Below are positions 20,010 to 26,072 of a DNA stretch of 26,072 nucleotides, one piece after another. A model generated the notes under the pieces. That model had not been told where the DNA came from and ran no database searches. It saw nothing but the letters and a program-made list of their open reading frames with translations. Numbering within the stretch: position 1 is the stretch's first letter; each line of letters begins with the position of its first letter. Both the position numbers and the translations under genes were made by a program. Where the stretch lies: assembly GCA_033220425.1 (NCBI GenBank), contig JASNWA010000005.1, forward strand, positions 1 to 26,072, read 5' to 3'. The stretch is from Lepraria neglecta. Lineage: Eukaryota; Ascomycota; Lecanoromycetes; Lecanorales; Stereocaulaceae.

Positions 20010-20450
20010 CTCCTTAATATTCTATAACTCGCGCTCAACTAACTTTCTCTCTTCATCCTAGACTTGATTAAATTACAATTAAAGGCGTATAAGCTTCGCC
20101 TGCGTTTCTTTTATTTCCGACTAAGTATTATCACGTACTTTCTTAATACGACGTATCTCGTTAACAGATATAACTAGGTTATACTTCTTGCCCGCAGTAA
20201 TATAGTTAGAACAACGATCTGAACGGACACCTACCAAACATTACCTATTACCCTTCGTACAGAGAGTATAAGGACGTATTACAAATCTAGATAATTCACT
20301 AGAGAGCTCTTTGCGACGAACGATAGGATCTTTAGAACGGATATTTCGACGAGGAGGTATAAAGGATAGATAGTTTCTCGGGACGAGAAATCTGGAGGAG
20401 GGGGCTAGTATTAGAACCCTCGGTTCTGACAGGACTATCCTGTAGGACAA
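19866..20450 (-). pseudogene. Antisense Cys-rich/coiled-coil frame of the retrotransposon
   Basis: Read on the minus strand from inside the 3' LTR, this frame continues across RIP-type stops for about 195 codons and overlaps the end of pol tail to tail. It has a conserved-looking basic segment (FLVPRNYLSFIPPRRN), a Cys cluster (TLCTKGNR, then CLVGVRSDRCSN with several Tyr where Cys would complete a CxxC pattern), and a long charged helical part (EIRRIKK to ERELQNIKELEKD). I recall similar antisense frames in other fungal Ty3/Gypsy elements, but not a proven function. The stops have the same RIP signature as coding frames elsewhere here, which supports a formerly real gene. Confidence 0.55.
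20394..20404 (+). other. Polypurine tract
   Basis: GGAGGAGGGGG lies just upstream of the 3' LTR start at 20409. In LTR elements this primes plus-strand DNA synthesis. Confidence 0.75.
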
Positions 20451-20835
20451 GACACTACAGATAGGACTAGCAGCTGAAGCGATGAGCGCAACGAGCGCAG
20501 TGCGCTCATAGCGCTCAGGAATGATAAGCGCAATAAGCGCCGTGCGCTTATAACGCTTATAGATTGCTTGGCAGGATTTCTTATGTCTATATATACGGGG
20601 CTTTGCCCGTTATTTGGAACAGTGTGTTCAACTTAGTAAACCATTACTTGGTTAATCTTCTTGGTACTCCTTATACTATACTTTACTAGTTATTAATATA
20701 GAACGCATTGATTACCTACAACCATAAAGACTGCCATTCTACCTGAGTGACTCCTCTCCCACAGAAGCATAAGATATTTACACCTATACCCGGTTATCGC
20801 ACCGTTAGGTAAACGATCGGACGTAGGTCGTAACA
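20409..20835 (+). repeat. 3' LTR
   Basis: 427 bases, same length as the 5' LTR. The first bases read TATTAGAACC (TG to TA by RIP at the terminus) and the end is GTCGTAACA. GGCCC follows as target duplication. Confidence 0.96.
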
Positions 20836-21147
20836 GGCCCGCGGATTTTCCAGCACGGGGGGTTCCCTGGAATTCATTTCGACCCGTTCACTGGAATTCC
20901 CTTTTGTAGTCGGATCCGGCTCAAACTTCAGGGCTGGCCAGGATAGGATCGAACCTATCCAGTCGCTGAGTTAGAGAAGATTCGGCCTTTAGGGTATCGT
21001 TGAGGAGTACGTGCAAACGTATCGAGTCGAGGTGGCCCCCCCCCATACCGGGCCGGATTCCGCTTGATTCATCCAACATTCATCCAATATCTATCGAATA
21101 TCGATCGATACTATAGAGCAATCATCAAGTACTGAAGCGATCCAGGT
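20836..21147. other. Intergenic region between retrotransposon and array 3
   Basis: CpA and TpG are present, so RIP is weak. It contains repeats of CTGGAATTC (also seen on the left side of the element), an 8-9-base dyad GGATAGG...CCTATCC (20951-20970), a 9-base C run near 21035, and a short degenerate 11-base repeat (ATTCATCCAAC / ATTCATCCAAT / ATCTATCGAAT, about 21065-21105). No gene is seen. Confidence 0.55.
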
Positions 21148-21880
21148 AGCCGGCAAACTACTGCCGGGGCCACCCTTTACCTAGGATATCCAGGTAAAGG
21201 TCCTCAGCGGATTCTACACTGGCTATTAACTTAGATCCCTCTCTATCTCGCTAAGGAGTGGTCCGTTTTTCAATCCGAGGACGGAATCAGAATAGCCTCA
21301 ATTAGCCAGTGCTAGAGGTAGCCGGCAAACTATTGCCGGGGTCACCCTTTATCTAGGATATATAGGTAATGGTCCTCAGCGGATGCTACACTGGCTATTA
21401 ACTTAGATCCCTCTCTATCTAGCCAAGGAGTAGTCCGTTTTTCAATCCGAGGACGGAATCAGAATAGCCTTAATCAGATAGTGCTAGAAGTGGCCGGTAA
21501 ACTACTGCTAGGGCCACCCTTTATCTAGGATATCCAGGTAAAGGTCCTTAGCGGATTCTGCACTAGCTATTAACTTAGATCCCTCTCTATCTAGCCAAGG
21601 AGTGGTCCGTGTTTCAATCCGAGGACAGAATCAGAATAGCCTTAATTATATAGTGCTAGAAGTGGCCGGTAAACTACTACCAGGGTTACCCTTTACCTAT
21701 ACTATTAAGGTAAAGGTCCTCAGCGGATTCGGAACTGGCTATTAACTTAGATCCCTCTCTATCTCGCCAGGGAGTGGTCCGTTTTTCAATCCGAGGACGG
21801 AATCAGAATAGCCTCGATTAGACGGTGCCAGAGGTGGCCGGCAAACCATTGCCGGGTCTACCCTTTACCTAATATATCAA
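21148..21880 (+). repeat. 172-bp satellite, array 3 (about 4 units)
   Basis: Landmarks at 21243, 21415, 21587 and 21759 are 172 apart; a partial unit precedes. Orientation and sequence match arrays 1 and 2. Some units have CTATCTAGCC by RIP-like or other transition. Confidence 0.94.
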
Positions 21881-21995
21881 GGCAAAGGTTCAAAGCAGAA
21901 TTAGCTAGCTATCAACTTCAATCCTACTTGATTTATTAAGGAGCTATTTAGTTTTTATCCTGAAAATTAGAATAGCCGGAGTTAGGTAGTACTAC
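21881..21995 (+). repeat. Diverged terminal satellite unit of array 3
   Basis: Near-identical to 12711-12815 apart from a short deletion and RIP transitions. It carries the same GGTTCAAAGCAGAATTAGCTAGC-type edge shared with array 2. Confidence 0.8.
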
Positions 21996-22143
21996 AGGAT
22001 TTTTGTGTAATATATACCCGCCCCGCGGTTACCTCGATATAAGCTTCTTTTCAAATCTATTCTCTTCTTCTTAATACTCTCCGTCTTCTTACTAAATCCT
22101 TTAAGCCCTTTCTATATTAGTGAATCAGTTTCTTCGACCCTCT
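21996..22143 (+). promoter_or_regulatory. Second copy of the small gene's promoter region
   Basis: Homologous to 12816-12985: GTAATATATACCCGCCCCGCGG followed by CT-rich tracts and TATATTAGTGAATCAG. It is part of the duplicated segment and carries additional RIP changes. Confidence 0.5.
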
Positions 22144-22322
22144 ATAGCTCTACCGCCACCTACTACCTAGACTATAGCGACCGGCGCTGATATAGTCGGC
22201 ACCTAGTTGAGCGACCTGAGATTAAGCGGCGCCCCTTAGTATAGCCCTACTCCAGGCCTAGCTGGACCGCCGGCCATCTGGCCGCAGGTAGCTTTATATA
22301 CCAGCGAGGCTCAGAGGCAGAG
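22144..22322 (+). pseudogene. Truncated second copy of the small gene (exon 1 only)
   Basis: 179 bases, exactly the length of exon 1 at 12986-13164. The start codon is now ATA, and extra TAG codons replace Trp/Gln positions (for example CCTAGAC where the first copy has CCTGGAC). The donor GTAAGA (22323) is kept. The intron follows, but exon 2 is absent: after GGGCTAATCATTTA the sequence switches to the C-depleted block. It is more heavily RIPed than copy 1. Confidence 0.8.
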
Positions 22323-22334
22323 GTAAGATAGATA

Positions 22335-22840
22335 TTGCTTGCTTACCTCCTTACTTGCTTGCTAGCTTGCCTGTATACTTACTTACTTATACCTACTTGC
22401 CTGCTTGCTTGCCTGCCTGCTTGCTTGCTTACCTGTATACTTACCTGCTTGCTTACTTGCTTACCTGCTTGCCTGCTTGCTTGCCTGCTTGCTTGCTTGC
22501 TTACTTGCCTACTTGCTTGCCTGCTTGCTTACTTGCTGGCTTGCTTGCCTGCTTGCTTACTTGCTGGCTTGCTTGCTGGCTTGCTTGCTGGCTTGCTTGC
22601 TTATTTACTTGCTTGCCTGTATAATTACCTGCTTGCTTGCTTACTTGCCTGCCTGTATACTTACCTGCTTGCTTACTTGCTTACTTGCTTGCTTACTCGC
22701 TTACTTACTTGCTTACCTACCTATATACTTGCTTACTTACTTATTTGCTTGCTTGCTTACTTACCTACTTATTTACCTACTTACTTACTCGCCTACTTAC
22801 TTACCTGCTTACTTACCTACTTACTTACCTCCTTACTTAC
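22335..22840 (+). repeat. (CYTR)n microsatellite, copy 2
   Basis: About 505 bases of CTTG/CTTA/CCTG/CCTA units with a CTGG-containing sub-block near 22530-22600. It is longer than copy 1 (about 320 bases). It lies in the orphan intron of the truncated gene copy. Leu/Cys/Ala-rich frames through it are not genes. Confidence 0.95.
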
Positions 22841-22880
22841 TTTCTTCCTTCCCCCTCCCTATATACTAAGGGCTAATCAT

Positions 22881-23038
22881 TTAGTAGATAGTAGATATTA
22901 GATAGTAGATATTAGAAGTAGGAATAGATAGTAGATAGTAGATATTAGAAGTAGGAATAGATAGTAGAAGTAGGAATAGATAGTAGATAATAGATTAGAG
23001 TTAGAGTTAAAAGATAGTAGATAGTAGAAATTAGAAAT

Positions 23039-23071
<33 letters not shown>

Positions 23072-23108
23072 TTAGAAGTAGGAATAGATAGTAGATAATA
23101 GATTAGAG
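22881..23108 (+). repeat. GATAGTA-type short tandem repeat at the start of block 2
   Basis: Interleaved TAGATAG, TAGATATTAGA and AGTAGGAATAGATAG units with about 7-base periodicity. It begins directly at the breakpoint with the small gene's intron. Confidence 0.75.
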
Positions 23109-24929
23109 TTTAAATTTAATAAAGGAATAATATTAGAAGATAAGTTATTAAGAATTATAAGAAAAAGAAAAAGAAGAAGAAGATATAGATAATAAAGAAG
23201 ATACTAAAGAGAAATATATTTAAAATTAAACTAAAGAGTTAAGATATTAGATTATAATAAAATATTAATAAGAATTAAGAAATATTTAAGCTAAATTTTA
23301 AATAAAATTAGAGTTAAAAGCTTAGGATTAGGGTTTAGAAAGATAAAAGAGTTAGAATTAGAATTTTAGGATTAAAATTTAATAAAGAGGTTAAATTAAA
23401 GAAAAATTATAAAAAGAATAAAGATTAAATAAAGAGGAGCTAAAAAAGAATTTAGGAGTTATAGAAAAGATTTAAAAATAATAGATTTATATAATTTAAA
23501 TTTAGAGGTTAAATTATATAAATTAAAAGATAAGTAATTAAATAAATAGATATTAGATAGAAGTTTTAGATTTAAGAAATAGATTAGTATAGAGAGGTAT
23601 TAGGGTTTAAGAGTTTATAGAAAATAATAAGTATAAAAGACTAAATATAATATTTTAAATAATAAATTAAATAGAATAGATTATAGATTTAATTAATTAT
23701 TATAGAAATTATTAAAAGAATATAAAAAAGGAGATAAAGGAGGTAAATTTAGAAAAGATTTAATTTAAATAATTTTATTTTAAGTAGGAAAAGGGATTAT
23801 AATATTAATAAATAATTAAGAGATTAAATATAAATAATAATAATTTAATAAGTAATTAAATAGTAGTTTATAATAAGTTATTTATTTATAAATTTTATTT
23901 ATTTAAAGAATATAAATAATTCGAGTAAAAAAGAAAATTTTATAATAAGATTAAAAGAGAGTTAAGATTAAGTTATTTTATAAATAATTAGATTAAATAT
24001 AATTAGTAATAAATATTTTTAGAATATTAGATAAGTTAGTAGATATTAGTTTTATTAGAAGTAGAAATAAAAGAAAGAGAGTAGATAGAAATAGAAATAG
24101 AAATTAAAGGGGAATAAATAGAGATAGAAATAGAAATAGAGAGTAAATAAGTAGAAATAGAAATAAAGGGGGAATAGATAGAAATAGAAAGAAAAGGGAA
24201 GTAGAAAGAAATAGAATTAGAGAGGAAATAAATATAGAATTAAAAAGAATAGAAAAATAGAAGTAAAAATAAGATATATAGAGGAAGAAATATTATTTAA
24301 ATAAAGATTATAAGTTTAATATATTTTTTAAAGAATAGATAGATAAGTATATATATATATAAATCGAGAGAAAATAATTAATAATAAGAATTAAATAAAA
24401 AAGAATATAAAAAGAAATTAAAGTAGATAGAGTTTAAAAAGGATTAGAAAAAGGAAAAAAGAAGATTTTTAATAAAAGAAGAGAAGGTTTTAGAGATATA
24501 AATTAATAGAGATATAAATTAATAGAAATTAAGATTAAAGGGTAAAATAATAGAAAGGATTTAGAATTATATAAAGAAGAATTAAATTAAAGAGAAAGAA
24601 TTATTTATAAAATAGAAGTTATTAGAGGTTAAGAATTTTTAATAGAGTTTTAGTAGATTTTAGAGGTTATAAGATTAGATTTATTAAAATCAGGGGATTT
24701 TTAAAAGAGAGATTTAGTTTTAGGGATTAAGAGGGATTTTTTAAGGGGTTAAAGGATTTTTAGTTATAAAGGATTTTTAAAGAGGTAGAGTATTTATAGA
24801 GAAGGGGTTTAGGGGTTTTAAAGGGTAGAAGTATTTATAGAGAAGGATTTTAGGGGTTAGAAGGTAGGAATTATATTTATAAGAAAGGATTAGAGGGTTT
24901 TAAAAATTAGGATTATATTTATAGAGAAG

Positions 24930-25180
24930 GGTTAGAGAGTTTTAGAGGCCGGGGTTATATTTTAGGGTAAGAGTTAGGGTATTTAAGGGGCCGGGATTAT
25001 ATTTATAGAGTTAGGATTATAGATATTTAGAGGGCCAGGATTATATTTATAGGGTAAGAGTTAGGGTATTTAGAGGGCCGGGATTATATTTAGAGTAAGA
25101 GTTAGAGTATTTAGAGAGCCGGACCGGATTTATAGGGTAAGAGTTATAGGTATTTAGAGGGCCGGGATTATAAATATTTA
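24930..25180 (+). repeat. Minisatellite with GGCCGGGATTATATTTA units
   Basis: Units of about 50-60 bases with AGAGTTAGGGTATTTAGAGGG followed by CCGGGATTATATTTA recur near 24945, 24990, 25035, 25075 and 25155. The CCGG core is where most of the surviving C bases of the block lie. Confidence 0.7.
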
Positions 25181-25799
25181 GGGGAGTAGAAGTATTTTTA
25201 GGGTTATATAATAGAAGATTTATAGAGTTAGTAAATATTTAAGGGAGTAGAGTTATTTTTAGAGGTATATAATAGAAGATTAGTAGAGCTAGTAAATAAT
25301 TAAGGGGAGTAGAAGGGATATAAAAGAATATTTAGAGGGTTAGGAAATATTTTAAGGGAGTAGGAGGGATATAAGAGAATATTTAGAAGATTAGGAAATA
25401 TTTAAGAGGAGTAAGAGGTTTTTAGGATTATATAATAGGATATTTATAGAGGTAGGAAATATTTAGAGGAGTAGAAGGGAAATAAAAGAATATTTAGAGG
25501 ATTATAAAATATTTAAGGGGAGCGGGAGGGATATAAGAGAATATTTAGAGGATTAAGAAATATTTAAGAGGAGCGAGAGGGTTTTAGGGTTATATAATAG
25601 GATATTTAGGGGAGAGGGAGGGATAAGAGGATATTTAGAGGGTTAGGAAATATTTCGGGGGAGCGGGAGGGTTATTAGAGGGTTTTAAAGGTTAGAAGTA
25701 TTTATAGAGAAGGGTTATAGGTTTTTAGAGGGTATTAGTAATTAGTATTAGTTTAGAGGGTAGAAGTATTTTTAGGGTTAGGGTTTAAAGGGTTTAAGA

Positions 25800-26039
25800 G
25801 ATAGGGTTTAGAATAAGAATTTAGTAGAAGTAGAGGTAGGAATAGAAGTAGGAGTAGAAATAGAAGTAGAAGTAGAAATAGAAAAAATTAGGGTTAGAAG
25901 TAGAAGTAGAAGTAGAAGTAGAAATAGGAGTAGAAAAAGGAGTAGAAATAGGAGTAGAAGTAGGAATAGGAGTAGAAATAGGAGTAGAAATAGGAGTAGA
26001 AGTAAAAATAGAAGTAGGAATAGAAGTAGGAATAGAATT
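25800..26039 (+). repeat. Degenerate hexamer repeat (GRAGTA/GRAATA)n
   Basis: Tandem GAAGTA, GGAGTA and GGAATA units with 6-base periodicity. If T replaces C before A, the units become GAAGCA and GGAGCA, one step from the clean GGGAGC repeat that follows. Confidence 0.8.
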
Positions 26040-26072
26040 GGGAGCGGGAGCGGGAGCGGGAGCGGGAGCGGG
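26040..26072 (+). repeat. (GGGAGC)n hexamer array at the window end
   Basis: GGGAGC repeated about five and a half times without change, running off the window. The G3-N3-G3-N3-G3-N3-G3 pattern is a G-quadruplex motif. The C bases here are all in CpG context and were not converted. Confidence 0.93.

Larger units (their letters stand above)
14265..20835 (+). mobile_element. Complete chromodomain Ty3/Gypsy LTR retrotransposon (chromovirus), RIP-inactivated
   Basis: The 6571-bp element has two 427-bp LTRs, gag, pol (protease, reverse transcriptase, RNase H, integrase, chromodomain), an antisense frame and a polypurine tract. GGCCC occurs directly outside both LTRs (14260-14264 and 20836-20840), a 5-bp target-site duplication, so the element is whole. 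RIP has created many in-frame TAA/TAG codons and removed key residues, so it cannot move by itself. Gag and Pol lie in different frames (-1). It inserted between the small gene and satellite array 3. Confidence 0.97.
22881..26039 (+). repeat. C-depleted, AT-rich block 2
   Basis: Again under 1% C on this strand by eye, with G common as ApG and GpG and TpG essentially absent. Residual C sits mostly in CCGG or CpG. The segment from about 23540 to 25000 matches 3780-5300 in the same orientation (for example GATAGAAGTTTTAGATTT, then AATATAATATTTTAAATAAT). The ends consist of tandem repeats. No reading frame can be supported. Confidence 0.85.

Noticed and set aside
20930-21000. Minus-strand GGTTCGATCC resembling a tRNA T-arm
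   Set aside because: The loop is one base short, and no anticodon arm, D-arm or acceptor pairing could be found around it. It is explained by the local GGATAGG/CCTATCC dyad.

Overview
The window looks like repeat-rich, probably subtelomeric or otherwise heterochromatic DNA of a filamentous ascomycete (Pezizomycotina). Short fungal-type introns, a chromodomain Ty3/Gypsy retrotransposon and pervasive repeat-induced point mutation (RIP) support this. RIP shows as loss of CpA and TpG, gain of TpA, and reading frames whose internal stops are almost all TAA/TAG standing where Gln or Trp codons are expected. No gene is intact. I cannot name the species.

Layout: (1) 3-2486, RIP-broken N-terminal part of a large protein resembling fungal telomere-linked helicase proteins, with a tyrosine-recombinase-like residue set. 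(2) 2487-3120, array 1 of a 172-bp satellite. (3) 3121-5575, a block almost without C on this strand. (4) 5577-6312, a short little-RIPed island holding a perfect 33-bp inverted repeat. (5) 6313-11568, a very long RIP-broken reading frame (main part about 1490 codons) of a family I do not recognise. (6) 11578-12815, satellite array 2 with a diverged terminal unit. (7) 12986-14101, a two-exon small gene, RIP-broken, whose intron is a tetranucleotide microsatellite. (8) 14265-20835, a complete chromodomain Ty3/Gypsy element with 427-bp LTRs, 5-bp target duplication and an antisense frame. (9) 21148-21995, satellite array 3. (10) 22144-22880, a second copy of the small gene's exon 1 and intron. 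(11) 22881-26072, a second C-depleted block, partly homologous to the first, ending in a GGGAGC hexamer array.

The locus is a mosaic. The 172-bp satellite sits at three junctions: next to the broken recombinase/helicase-like gene, at the 3' end of the giant frame, and upstream of both copies of the small gene. Satellite, terminal unit, spacer, exon 1 and intron were duplicated as one segment. In the second copy, exon 2 is replaced by C-depleted DNA starting at the end of the intron. The retrotransposon inserted later between the small gene and array 3. RIP then mutated everything repeated, so the genes here are best read as fossils of element-encoded or subtelomeric genes.
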